A stretch of DNA of 64,000 nucleotides from positions 41,491,369 to 41,555,368 of the forward strand of contig CAMTDV010000027.1 in the NCBI GenBank assembly GCA_947069175.1, read 5' to 3'. Position 1 is the stretch's first letter, and each line of letters starts with the position of its first letter. Source of the stretch: Scalesia atractyloides. Its lineage: Eukaryota; Streptophyta; Magnoliopsida; Asterales; Asteraceae. Of this stretch, positions 1 to 10,809 are shown in pieces. Both the position numbers and the translations under genes were made by a program. The notes beneath the pieces are model-generated. The model made no database searches. It saw only the letters and a list, made by a program, of their open reading frames with translations, and had not been told where the DNA came from.

Positions 1-512
1 TATTAGGGTTTAGGCTTAAATGGGTTAGTTGGGCGTTTAGGTAGTTGGGAAAGTGAATTAAATGCCAAATTCACGAGCTGAAATAAGAGTTTGCTGCCAG
101 ACACCCTTACGGACCGTAAGGGTCTAGTTACGGTCCATAACCACTTTCAATTTCCAAAAATTATATTTTAGCCCCTCTTTGTTGTTAGTTAGGTTATATT
201 GTGCAATAAACTTTTGTTTTCGCTTGTTTTAGATATTTAAGGTGTATCCAAGTATGGTATAAGCATGATGCGTGTATGCTTGATATTTCAAAAGTATTTC
301 AAGTATCGGTTTCCGTATTAACACGTATTCAATGATTGATTGCGTATAACACGAGTGTGTATGTAACATGTATATGCATAAAAGTGAATTTCCATTATGA
401 TCAAAGTCTCAGATTACAAGTTTGGGAAGGGAAATACAAATACAAGTTTCTAAAAATAGAATGTGACTACAAACTTTCCATAAATAGAAATATGAAAACG
501 CGAGGCGTTACA
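1..512 (-). repeat. 3' LTR of T1 (partial, cut by window edge)
   Basis: On the minus strand this LTR begins TGTAACGCCTCG directly beyond the polypurine/stem-loop region of T1 and continues off the left edge. Its first 350 bases or so align by eye with the right end of the solo LTR at 30563-31830, which shares the ends and the 'ccataaatagaaatac' stretch. The length is therefore probably near 1.3 kb, of which about 0.5 kb is visible. Confidence 0.8.
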
Positions 513-560
513 GTCTTCCATACTTTAGGAAATTTCATCCCGAAATGTATTCAAGCGGAA
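513..560 (-). other. T1 polypurine-tract region with stem-loop
   Basis: Between the integrase tail and the LTR lies an inverted repeat (AAATTTC, then GAAAT, at 530-547). T2 and T5 have the same structure at the same place. It marks the 3' end of the internal region; in T1 one arm has decayed. Confidence 0.6.
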
Positions 561-574
561 GACTCGATGAAAAG

Positions 575-1870
575 ATGCAGATGCTTGGTCTTCATGTCAC
601 TTTCGAGTGCCCAAGTAAATCCGGTGCCACGTTTTCCTTAATGGACCTTGACAATGAGAATGCAACTACGCCTAAGTTGCTTGGTTCCTCGGTCCATGAT
701 TTCGACCAGTTTCTCGACGAAGTGTAACGATCGTTGATCCGTCTGGCATCGAGTGGAACGTGAAGCCTTTCATCGGCTAAGCATTTCTTGAGATTTGATA
801 CGTAATATGTTGGATGAACGTTGTTGTGTTCTTGTGGCAGATCGAGTTGGTAAGCTACTTTGTCAATCCTCTTGAGGATCTTGAAAGGACCTACAAAACG
901 AGGAGCAAGTTTGCCCTTCTTACCAAAACGGAAGGACTCCTTTCCAAGGTGATACCTTGAGGAGCACGAGATCACCCACATTCAATTCCAAAGGCTTGTG
1001 TCATTTTTCAGCGTAGCTCTTTTGTTGGCTTCTTGCTTTGAGTAGATTGTCACGCATTTGTAAGATCTTATCCGTCGTCTCTTGTATGATCTCGGGACCA
1101 GTGATTTGTACGTCGCCGAGCTCGTGACACAAATGGGTGAACGACATTTTCGGCCATACATTGCTCCAAACGGAGCCATTTGAATACTAGCGTGATAATT
1201 GTTATTGTATGAGAATTCTACCAAAGGCAAATGTGTATCCCAATTGCTATCAAAATCGATTATGCAAGATCGAAGCATACATACGACAATTTGAATAGTA
1301 CGTTCGGTTTGACCATCCGATTGAGGATTAAAGTCGTACTAAGTTTAGTTGAGTTCCCATTATGGATTGAAAACTTTATCAAAGACGAGAAGTGAAACGA
1401 CCATCGCGGTCCAAAATTATGTCGATTGGAATACGTGCCGGCATATAATTTCTTCAATATAGATACGAGCCAATTTCTCGACTCGATAATCTTCCCGAAT
1501 GGGGAGAAAGTGTGCAGATTTTTCAGACGGTCGATGATCACCCAAATGCTATCGTGACCGGAAGATGTCCGTGGGAGATTGGTAATGAAATCCATAGCTA
1601 TGCTCTCCTATTTAGACACAAAATGAGCAATGTCTTTCTTCATTCCAGGCCACCAATAGATTTGACGAAGATCTTGGTACATTTTGTCGGCACCGGGATG
1701 AATGGAGTATATAGATTTATGCGCCTCTTTCATCAAGAGGTCACAAATGTTGTCGTGCTTCGGAACCCAAATGTGGTCGAGATAGTAGAGTATGCCATTA
1801 GGCTTGGTTACGAGTTAATTTTCAGCACCACACTTCATCTCGTCATACAAATTGTTTTCGTTAACGGATG
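575..1870 (-). pseudogene. T1 integrase with chromodomain-like C-terminus (broken)
   Basis: This would insert element cDNA into chromosomes. From right to left the minus strand shows an HHCC zinc-binding remnant with 'SIHPGADKMYQDL' and 'YWWPGMKKDIA' (about 1640-1790), the start of the DDE core with 'WVIIDRLK' (about 1500-1595), the core end 'LPLVEFSYNNNYHASIQ' (about 1180-1245), and a C-terminal part with 'GKLAPRFVGPFKILKRI' and 'VHPTYYVSNLKKCLADE' (780-930). A frame change near 720 moves the rest to another frame, where a chromodomain-like 'FVEKLVEIMDRG...GTGFTW' pattern is seen. Multiple frameshifts and at least one stop make it non-functional. Confidence 0.85.
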
Positions 1871-3140
1871 ACTATTGCGCCTCGCGAGTACGAGTTTGAA
1901 TGTCATTTTGAAGCTGGAAGCAACAGATACTTTAGAGTTGAATATGTATTTTTCGACTAAGAGCATCGACCACGACATTCGTTTTACCAGGGTGGTAGTG
2001 AATATTGCAATCATAGTCGTTGAGCAACTCTACCCCTCGTCGTTGACGAATGTTAAGTTCCTTTTGGTTAAAGATATGTTGGAGGCTCTTATGGTCGTTG
2101 AAGACCATACACTTAGTACCACATAGGTAGTCACCAAATCTTTAACGCAAAAACAACCACACCAAGTTCAAGATCATGGGTGGTGTAGTTCTTCTCGTGT
2201 ATTTTGAGTTGTCTCGACACGTAGGCAATAAACTTGTCTCATTTCCATAAAAACACAACCGAGACCTTGGTCAGAGGCATCACAATAGATAACGAAATCG
2301 TCGTTTCCATCAGGAAGAGTGAGAATAGGAGCGTTGCAAAGCATGTCCTTGAGGGTTTGGAAAGACTCCTCTTGTTCGGTACCTAAACAAAAGGTTTATC
2401 TTTTTGAGTAAATGAGGTGAGGGGTACGGAAATTTTGGAGAATTTGGAGGTGAATCGATGGTAGTAACCCGCCAATCCAAGGAAGGAACGAATTTTGGAA
2501 GGTGATTTCGGTGCGATCCAATTCTTGAGGGCTTTGATTTTAGTGGGGTTGACGTAAATGCCATTCTCGTTCACAACGTGATCGAGAAATTGAACTTCTG
2601 TTGCCAAAATCACACTTGGAGAATTTGGTGTGTAGTTGTTTAGTACGAAGGAGTTATAAGATTAAATGTAGGTGTCGCTCATGTTTAGTTTTGGTTTTGG
2701 AATAGATGAGGATATCGTCTATGAACACGATTAGAAAACGGTCCAAGTAAAACACGGTTCATCAAATCCATGAAGACCGTGGGTGCATTGGTCAAACTAA
2801 AGGGCATGACTAGGAACTCTTAGTGACTGTATCTGGTACGAAAGGTGGTTTTAGGAATGTCCTCTTCAAGGACCCGAAGTTGGTGATAACCGGAATAGAG
2901 ATCAATATTTGAGAAACACGTCACGCCTTGAAGTTGGTCGAATAGGTCGCCTATATGAGGAAGAGGATAACGATCCTTGGTAGTGAGTTTATTAAGCTCA
3001 CTATTAACGATGCACATTCGAAAGGAGCCATCTTTCTTTTTGACAAAAAGGACCAGAGCGCCCCAAGGAGAAGTGCTTGGGCGTATGAAACATTTATCAA
3101 GTAATTTTTGAAGTTGGATCGATAACTCTTTCATCTTCGA
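1871..3140 (-). pseudogene. T1 reverse transcriptase and RNase H (broken)
   Basis: RT copies element RNA to DNA and RNase H removes the RNA strand. The RT start has 'DRYPLPHIGDLFDQLQG' and 'SGYHQLRVLEEDIPKTTF' (2820-3000). The catalytic FIDD-type motif lies near 2710-2730 in another frame. The RT-connection part 'IRSFLGLAGYYHRF' is at 2450-2500. The RNase H end with a 'DHKSL' motif and 'NDYDCNIHYHPGKTNVV' lies at about 1960-2110. These pieces fall in several frames, so the domain is dead. Spacing and order fit a normal Ty3/gypsy pol with no large deletion. Confidence 0.88.
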
Positions 3141-3760
3141 AGGTGCAAGACGGTACAAAGATTTAACAACGGGTGTAGCGCAAGGTATGAGGTTAATATG
3201 AAAATCAACGGATCGAGGAGGAGAAGGATCAGGTAAATCATTCGAAAAGACTTCGGGAAAATCGCACACCATAGGAATGCCACTTACGCTTTTTCCCTTG
3301 CCTTTCTCTTCCACAATGTGGGCAAAAAAGGCAAAGGACTCTTTACGCAAGTACTTGTTTACTTGGGTGTACGACATGAGTTTGAGACCTTTCAAAGGTT
3401 TCTCACCGTAGATTTGTAAAACATCACCAGATGGAAGAGGAAGCCGAATGAACTTTTCAAAACAAACACCTTTGGCATGGAATTTGCGTAGCCAATCCTT
3501 GCCTACTATGACATCAAAACGATCAAATTGCATGGGTATGATTACGATTGGGAATTTATGTTAGTTGAGGTAAAGAACGTAACCACGAATAATAGAATCA
3601 ACGTTTATGGATTTTCCGGTAGCGATTTTGACGGCGAATGATTTTGGTAACTTAGAGCGACTACATGTAAGCAATTGTTCAAATTCCACGGATACAAAAC
3701 TCTTATCCACACCAGTATTAAATAACAAAGAAGCATATACATCGTTTATGAGAAATATAC
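3141..3760 (-). pseudogene. T1 retropepsin-like protease (active-site Asp changed)
   Basis: This aspartic protease would cut the Gag-Pol polyprotein. The active-site loop, near 3690-3730 on the minus strand, reads 'LLFNTGVDKSFVS', whereas the family has DTG, so the catalytic aspartate has become asparagine. Downstream, 'FDVIVGKDWLRKFHA' (about 3480-3520) is the usual second half of the fold, and 'FPEVFSNDLPDPSPPRSVDF' starts the linker into RT. A stop near 3560 separates the two halves. Both lesions make it inactive. Confidence 0.8.
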
Positions 3761-4914
3761 CATTAATGACATCATTGTCGTTTTGAGCTTAAGCGGCGAT
3801 GATGACGAATACATGTCCACAGGAAGCTTGAGTTTGAGCTTTAACGTTGCATTGTGGGAATTGGTTGCTAAGGTGATTTCAGTCACCACACTTGAAACAC
3901 GCCTGACCGTTGTTTGCTGGTGCCCGGTTTTGGGCTTGGTTTCCTTGTGGTTTTGGGGCACTTCGGCATTGGGTATTGAAATGCCCAAACCTATTGCACG
4001 TAGTGCAAATGCGTCATGGCACGTTGGTCGGGTGGTGGTATTGGAAAGTGTTACACTTTGGGAATGTTCCGGTGTAAGCTCGCTTGACCGGCACGGGGTT
4101 TTGGGTGATGGTGAGTTATTGTTGAGGAGGTGGGTTTCATGGATTTACCACGATGAAGTTAAGGTTGGAAGACTTATGCTTCTTACCCCCCGAGTTGGTT
4201 TTGTGTGGTGGTTTGGATGGAGTGGGTTCAATGGTAAGTTCGGTGGTAGCTTGGTTGGTGGTTTTGATGGGGCTTTTAGGTTTAAAACTCTATCTTCTAC
4301 ATGATCGTGCTTGAATTTTCCAGTTAACCAACTAGTATTTTTGAGAGTCTCGGGCTCGGTGGCGCCCACAGCATCGCGAACTACCGGCGGGAGACCACGA
4401 ATATACTTCACGGTGGCCGTTTTAGTGGTAGGGACTTGGCTGGGACATACACACTAAGTTGCTTGAACCTAGTGGTATAGGTTGCGTTGTTGCCCTCGAT
4501 TTGCTTGAGGTGCCAAAACTCCTCCTCGAGTTGTTGGATCTCGTGAGGGGACAAAATTCGTCTATCATGAGTTGCTTTAACTCAACCCAAGGTAAGGCAT
4601 CATCTCCGCGGGTGTTACGTTCGACGATCCACCAATCAAGTTCCTTTGATTTGAAAACGCCGGTGCGTTGGTGGTTCTAAGATGCTCAGGGCACCCACTT
4701 TGATGGAAGGTGACCTCAATGGAGTCAAACCACTTGAGCATCTTAGTAGCCCCATCGTTACCATGAAGGGCGTAGAACTACAAGAGTTAGATTGCTTAAA
4801 GTTGTAGGTGGATTTGGGAGGGTCAACCGAGGTGTTTGGCCTAGAAGTGGCTTGGATTTGATTGATGATCTTGGGTATGACCTTGGCCATTTGCTTGGCC
4901 ATAAACACCATCAT
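3746..4914 (-). pseudogene. T1 gag remnant
   Basis: Gag would form the virus-like particle. The N-terminal part at 4636-4914 has 'MMVFMAKQMAKVIPKI' and then a degenerate capsid start. A central part at 4145-4411 carries 'YIRGLPPVVRDAV', the conserved helix pattern of Ty3/gypsy gag, followed by a proline/lysine-rich stretch. The tail at 3746-3988 corresponds to the zinc-knuckle zone, but I see no intact CCHC motif in that frame. Three frames are involved, so it is broken. Confidence 0.75.
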
Positions 4915-4989
4915 TTTCTTGTTTTAGTCTTGATTGGAGCTCTTCCTAGAGTGGGGGAATCGGCTAGAAGACATCTACAAGATTGAGTA

Positions 4990-6139
4990 AGGATAGAGGA
5001 TGAGACTTGATCATAAAGTATTAGAAAAATAAAAATTTCTTTGCATGAATTTAGCAATATGAAAGTATGTCACGTAGCGTATAAGTTTCACATAGTTCAC
5101 ATAAGCATAACATGTATTATCATATTCATAATCAAACAATAGTGAAAGAATTGTAAATTTTGTTTGTCCTCGAATATTACTATTGTTTTAGGTTGCGAGA
5201 ATAGTGTGATACGGGATTTCGACTTTGAAATGAACAAGGTATCAAGTATAAAAACATGAAAATGGATATGACATAAAAGAGATTCAATGTAAAATCTTGG
5301 AGTGTCTTGGAATGAAACTAAGACTATTCTAAAGTGGCCAAAAATCATTTCGAGTTAGGGAAACATGCTTTGGCCTAATAGGTAGAATACTCTCACCGAA
5401 ATTCCGGTTAACGATATTCACCCTATCGGTTATTACATGTCCCTAGTCAATCGAAAACTCAAGACTTTGGCGGGATTGAAAATCGAAGAGCGGGACTCGT
5501 TATCAAGATGCGGGTTTCACCCCTAACTTGAAAACGTCATTCCCTAAGTGTGGTTACTTCTTTACCGAGCGATATAAGGAACTACTTTCAACTCGTTAGT
5601 GAGGGTCCACTAGAATGAGAATGGGAAATTCTCCATCAAGGTGACGAATTCACTCCTATCTTGATATGAAATTTCATGAAAAATCGATAACGTGGATTGA
5701 GGGATACCACCAAAGTGGGGGCTTTAACGCCTATTTTTGTAAGATCGTCTCGTTTGTTGAATGAGAGTGTCTTCGTATCCTCGTGTTTGTATTATAGCTT
5801 GTCTTAGGAAAGATATGTATATTTGAGACCAAGAAAAAGACAAGAAGCACTTAGGGAGAATTCCTGTAGTTTTAAGCAAGATATCAAGAATGGTCAAGTA
5901 TAGGTTCCTCAACTATAGAATAGGTCAGATCATGGCAAATTTTTGACCCTAATGATCGGAAAGGGGTTACACATCTTATAATGTATATTATTATTAGTTT
6001 AAAAGATTAAAACTTGCGGCGAGTAAAACATGTTGTGTAACCGATATTTTAGCCAAACTGTACTGATTTAACATAAATATATATTTTTATGTATATACTA
6101 CAAATATTCATTTTATTGGGTTAAGATAAATCTAACTTG
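4990..6139. other. Non-coding, probable T1 leader and unassigned DNA
   Basis: No ORF with recognisable content. The sequence just right of the gag start is a plausible untranslated leader of T1, but I find neither a TGGTATCAGAG-type primer site nor a second copy of the T1 LTR. The 5' end of T1 is therefore probably lost or rearranged. The last 200 bases are AT-rich. Confidence 0.4.
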
Positions 6140-6566
6140 TCTGTAATTTATTTAGAGTTTAACCGAAATACTAAAAACCAAGGTGCGAGACGTTTAGCGG
6201 GTTTTTATACGCGATGCACACCCGACTCACCAACACCCAAACCCTGGTATAAATACAACTTATTCTTCTTCTTCTCCCCTTCATTTCAAACCGTAGCCCC
6301 AAGACTTTCTTCTCTACACAACACTTCTGCACATTTAAGAGAAAGAAAGAGAGAGAGAGAGAGGAGAATCAGAGAGAGAGGAGGAGAGAGGGACGAGATG
6401 GAGGCCTATGGTCTACGGTTGTCATCACCATCTGTGTATGGCGGTGCTCGGGGTTAAGAAGCGATGACATAGTGGTTCCGGTAGGGCTGTGAAGGGGTTG
6501 TGGCTGGGGGTGGTGTCAGACGAAGGAGGAAGGGCGACGGCGTGGTGGTGTTACGCAGTGGTGAAA
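6140..6566 (+). promoter_or_regulatory. Promoter-like segment: TATA box, CT-rich start zone, GA tract
   Basis: A good TATA box (GGTATAAATAC, about 6244-6254) is followed by a TTCTTCTTCTTC-rich stretch and, near 6340-6400, a GAGAGA tract. This layout is common in plant LTR U3/R regions and also in genic promoters. No real reading frame follows: the apparent ORF runs across the TATA box and GA tract and resembles nothing known to me. It is probably a fragment of a plus-strand LTR. The right edge abuts the Athila-1 protease remnant abruptly. Confidence 0.35.
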
Positions 6567-7124
6567 TCATGTTTGGGTGTTAGGTGGCGGTAGGTTGATT
6601 GGTGAATGGTGGGGTGGTGTAAAGTGTGGATCCGGTGAGACGTTGAAGATGTACCTGGACCTGCAAACATTGAAGATTGTGATTTCTTCACCTACACAGA
6701 GTGTGATTTTTCCCTTAAAAATATCTATTAAGGCTTTAGTAGTGCATAAGAAAGGGCGTCCTAGGATGGGAGACACGTTGTCGTTTGCCTCCATGTCGAG
6801 AATCACGAAATCCATGGGGAGCATGAATTTGTCAATTTTGACAAGCAAGTTTTCCACAATGCCCCATGGATATTTGACTTACTTATGAGCAAAGGATAGT
6901 GTCATGCGAGTGTAGGTTAACTCACCAAGGCCTAGCTTCTCATACAGTGAGTATGGCATCAAGTTGATGCTAGCACCTAGATTAGCTAACGCATGGTTCC
7001 GAACATCATTACCAAACAAACACGGGATTGTGAAGATCCCCGTACCTCTTAATTTCTCTGGTAGCTTGTTCATCACCACCGCATAATAGTTTGTAGTCAA
7101 TGGAACATTCGAAAGCTCCTCCAA
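6567..7124 (-). pseudogene. Athila-1 protease remnant
   Basis: Two frames on the minus strand cover the retropepsin-like domain. At 6879-7124, 'IPCLFGNDVRNHALANLGA' precedes 'INLMPYSLYEKL'; the family has ALADLGAS, so the catalytic aspartate is asparagine here. At 6567-6857, 'FVILDMEANDNVSPILGRPF' is the second conserved block. A stop separates them. The remnant ends abruptly at the junction with the promoter-like segment. Confidence 0.85.
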
Positions 7125-7217
7125 TTTGTTCTTCCCTTCAGAAGGTCTTTTAGAAATTTCGCATACTTGGGCATATGATGGAGGGCCTCAATAAACGGTA
7201 GATTGACTTCTTACTGC

Positions 7218-8881
7218 TTAAACATATCTAGAAAGTGCCATACTCCTTTGCATATTTTTGATGCTATAAACGAGAAGGGTATGGGACACATGAATGATCA
7301 ATATCTGGCTCGGCCTAATCTCTACCGGCTTTCTAACTACACTCTCTACCGGAGGGGTTACCAACTCTATCTCTTCATCAACCGGTTCCTCTTCTTCTTC
7401 TTGAACCAGTGACTTCTCTGTCTCTTTTAACACCCTACCACTACGGGTGAAAATTGCTTTCAGCTGGGAATTTTGGTTTGTTTGAGTACTTCCCAAAAAC
7501 TGGCCCGGGGCTCTCTCATCTAACCTCCTAGCAATATCACCTACTGTACGCTAGAGATCTAGAAATGCAGATTGCTGGTTTTTCAGGAGGATGTCATGTT
7601 CTAAAAGAATTTGCTAAGTATTAGCATCTTTGGCAACTAATTGGGTCAACAAACCATCTACTTCCTTACAACAGTATTACTACCCCACCTGATATATTCC
7701 TACTAGAATTTTGACCGGAAAATTGTCCATATCCCTGGTTATGATTTTGGTTATGTTGGAAACTAGGGGGATTACCTAAATACCGCCAGTTGGTGTTTTG
7801 ATTTCTCTGACTGAAGTTATAAGAATTACTGAACTGGTTTTGGTTCTGACTTCCTACATATTCTACCTGTTCCAGCCTAAGCAGTGGACACTCTAATGTA
7901 TTATGACCTCCCCTACACATCTGACACTTATCTAACTTAGCCTTTAACTCTTTAACTTCTCTAGACAAGTTCTCTAAAGCAGCAACCACCGGAGTGTCCA
8001 ATGTGACTTGGTGAACACCTCGTGTAGATTTGGGTGCACTTGGTGTTGGAATGGAATTCTTGTTGTTGTTCGCCGCTCATATTCGGAATGAGCAAAGCTA
8101 TCAAAAAGATCATTGCATTCAGCCACAATTTTCTTTCTCATAAGGTGGCCTCCTGCAGAGGAGTCGAAATGAGCTTTAGTCTCATATGTAAGACCATTGT
8201 AGAAATTCTCAACAAGAGCCCGATCGGATAGGCCATGCTGAGGGCATTGGGCGAGCAGGTTTTGGAAACGTTCCCACGCAAGATAATAAGGCTCGTCGGG
8301 TTCCATCCAGAACGAATGGATTTGGTCCCGAAGCCTAGAAGCTTTAGCAGGTTGGAAGTATTTGTTCAGAAATCCTTCATGGATTGCTGCCCATGTGGTA
8401 AAAGTATTAGCATGCTGAGAATCGAGCCAAGTGGTGGCTCATCAAGCTAAAGTAAATGTGAATAGTTGAAGGAAAATAGAATCATCAGTGGCACCTTGAA
8501 GTTTGAGGGTACTACAAATGCGGGTCAAGCGGGCTATGTGGGCAGGGGCATCCTCATCATCATGACCGCGGAACTGACAAGAGTTAGCAATGGCAGTCAT
8601 GATGCATGAAGGAATCTGCCAGGATTTTCACAAGTGATGGGTGGACAAGTGATTGGAGAATTAACTCTAGTGAAGCCCAGGGTGGACTGTTGGTGAATGG
8701 TCCTACGTTCGGCCATTAGGTTTTGAGCGGGTTTTGGACTAGGAGCTGGAGATGGATGTGGTGAAGAATGTGGAGTATGATCAAAGAAGGGTGGTTTAGA
8801 ATGAGGAGTAGAGCCAGAAAAGGCTGAGCTTGAAGAAGTACTTACCTTATGTTTGATCACAATGAGAGCATGAGAATCCAA
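7218..8881 (-). pseudogene. Athila-1 gag remnant with zinc knuckle
   Basis: Capsid/nucleocapsid protein in pieces. 8597-8881 is the proline/serine-rich N-terminus. 7974-8306 holds the retrotransposon gag core with 'YLAWERFQNLLAQCPQHGL' and 'VENFYNGLTYETKAHFD'. 7666-8001 contains a CCHC zinc knuckle (CQMCRGGHNTLEC) followed by an Asn/Gln-rich tail. 7218-7496 is an acidic linker leading to protease. Frameshifts join the pieces. The order is that of a normal gag, so damage is by point lesions rather than rearrangement. Confidence 0.88.
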
Positions 8882-9052
8882 AGGGGCGGTCTTGGAGGCG
8901 GTCCCTGTGAACGAGGATGGGGATATACTACAAATGAAACACAGGGGGTGAGAATAAACTAGAAAGGCTCAATGACACAAAACAAAGATAAAACAAGTAG
9001 CATATATTTTCAAATAAATGTAATCAAAGCTAATAAACGCAATCGCCAAGAG

Positions 9053-9070
9053 TCCTCGGCAACGGCGCCA
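9053..9070 (-). other. Athila-1 primer binding site (tRNA-Asp type)
   Basis: The minus strand reads TGGCGCCGTTGCCGAGGA, which matches all but one base of the complement of the plant tRNA-Asp 3' end as I know it. It lies six bases inside the LTR, where reverse transcription would begin. Athila elements are known to use tRNA-Asp. Confidence 0.85.
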
Positions 9071-9076
9071 AGAACT

Positions 9077-10718
9077 TGATGTGCTAAAAGCGATTTAATT
9101 GAAACTAACTAAATTACTCAACTAGACTTTCTAAGTTTTAAATTTATAAACTAAGACTCTCTAAACCTAAACCACACAACCGGAAAGTGTACAGGTCAAT
9201 GCAGTACAACTAAAGTAAGTCCAAGTATCAAACCACGAGACTCTACTGATTACGTTAACTTGACTTAATTACTATCTATACTGACTCGACTTAATTTGCT
9301 TTGTTATTTGAAGGGGGATTTTCTAACAATCTAATGAACTTAATCAAAGGATAACTAAATCTAACTAGGACACAAACTAAGACTTTGGATGTGATCAAAT
9401 GATGAAAAGGCACTACCTAGGTCAGAATCCTACACATGAATGACAAGCTTCTATTGGTAATAGAACTGTTGTTGAACTAAGATCTTGAGATACTAAACTT
9501 AAAGGAATAACCTATAGGACCCTAAACCTTTCTCTAGATGAAACCTAAAAGCTGTTAATCTACCAGTTTAGTGGATTCCCTCATGGGCTTTACAATTCTA
9601 ATAGTAAAGAACCCTCTGGACAATCTACCTCACATCATGAATGTCATAGGTAACTATGGAATCCTGATCAGACTTGATAAGCAGGGAAGGCATGTAAACT
9701 AGGGAGATCTTCTCACAACGACTCTAACCCAAGCAATCTAACAACCGAGATAAATCGACAATCTCTCACCTCACAGCTATTGAGATCGGTAGAATACCTA
9801 ACCTTACTTAGTTCACGAATAATACTCCTATGGATCAGTATGTCTAGCAAACTACCGAATAATCAAGAACACATAGTAATTGACCTAGCATGCACCTATT
9901 ATTTGAAAGACATTCAACAAGGAACATGAGGAATAAATATCAAGCAATGCAAAAGTTTAAATACGCATAAACATAAGATCATTAAAACCAAGTCTGTACT
10001 TTATTATCAAATCCACAAACATAGTTCCAAACCTATAAAAACAATTGTCAAACACGTGTAATCATTTTAACCTAGGAAGTAGCAATAGTTTTAGCCTAGC
10101 ATAGTCAAAACCATAACAATCATCAAACCAGGTTCACAAAACATGATTAGAAACAAAAGGAATGAAGAAAACATGGACACAATGACACCAAATGCGAAAC
10201 ACCTGAGTATCTTCGATCCCATTACATGAAAGCTTGATCCTGAGCACTCCTGATCTCCAAAATCACCTATGACAGCAACTAAGTTTGTCCATATTGTCCT
10301 TCTAATGATAATAATCCTTCAAATTCGTTTTTCAAGTATATAACCCGTACACGAAACAACTTTTCAGCAAACTAGGCCTTGTCGCGTGATGCGACGAGAG
10401 TATGCCTTCCCTTTCACGTCACGCGAGAAGGCCTTTGACCTTTGTTAAACTTTTAACCCCTCGCGTGACGCGGGGCATCTTCCATTCCCGCGTCACGCGA
10501 CAAGGCTTTTTTCCAGACTTCTTCAGTTCGTTTATTTCCTGATCAATTCTAACACATCCGGAGGCTCAGTTTTCTTCATATTTTCTCGTTTTAGCTTTCT
10601 TTATCCTCCGGGTCCTTGCAAATCACAAACGAACCGATAATAAACAAAATCACTAATCAAATGATTCGATAATTATACAAACTACACAACAAAAATAGGT
10701 GTATTTTGCAATACATCA
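9077..10718 (-). repeat. Athila-1 5' LTR (1642 bp)
   Basis: Bounded by TGATGT on the left and ACATCA on the right, a perfect terminal inverted repeat, next to the primer site. On the minus strand a TATA-like box (GGTTATATACTT, about 10334-10346) lies some 370 bases into the LTR, just downstream of a CG-rich palindrome cluster. No second copy of this LTR is in the window. Confidence 0.85.
10376..10506 (-). repeat. CG-rich palindromic motifs in Athila-1 U3
   Basis: Four variants of CTCGCGTGACGCG / CGCGTCACGCGAC occur in alternating orientation (about 10380-10395, 10425-10433, 10459-10475, 10486-10502) in otherwise AT-rich DNA. They sit immediately upstream of the TATA-like box on the minus strand, which suggests promoter-proximal regulatory sites or methylation targets. 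Confidence 0.55.
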
Positions 10719-10809
10719 CCTAGACTAAGTATCCACTAATGCTATGCAATGGCCTATAAGCAAGACTAATGAAGACGCTATCTCTCAAGTAATGAAGTCC
10801 CAATTAAGG
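10719..10809. other. Remnant of older DNA between Athila-1 and T2
   Basis: This 91-base strip lies between the outer ends of two elements. It continues at 23937 once T2 and its TAAGG duplication are removed. I cannot identify the underlying sequence. Confidence 0.5.

Larger units (their letters stand above)
1..4990 (-). mobile_element. T1: decayed Ty3/gypsy chromovirus (Tekay-like), partial
   Basis: Read on the minus strand, gag, protease, RT, RNase H, integrase and a chromodomain-like tail follow in Ty3/gypsy order and end at an LTR that leaves the window on the left. Every domain is recognisable, but the frames are broken by many shifts and stops, so no polyprotein can be made. The 5' LTR and primer site are not found to the right of gag. 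The LTR sequence resembles the solo LTR at 30563-31830, so that solo LTR comes from the same family. Chromodomain-like residues after the integrase point to a chromovirus; Tekay is my best guess. Confidence 0.85.
6567..10718 (-). mobile_element. Athila-1: 5' half of an Athila-type Ty3/gypsy element
   Basis: On the minus strand there is a 1.6-kb LTR, a tRNA-Asp primer site, gag and the start of protease; the element then stops at about 6567. RT, integrase and the 3' LTR are missing, so it is a truncated copy. The tRNA-Asp primer and the gag/protease type ('NLMPYSLYEKLGLGEL') place it in the Athila/Tat group rather than the chromoviruses. The LTR ends are a perfect hexamer inverted repeat (TGATGT and ACATCA). 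Confidence 0.85.

Noticed and set aside
6137..6457. 106-codon ORF near a TATA box as a host gene
   Set aside because: The ORF starts before the TATA box and runs through a GA tract; no homology is recognisable.
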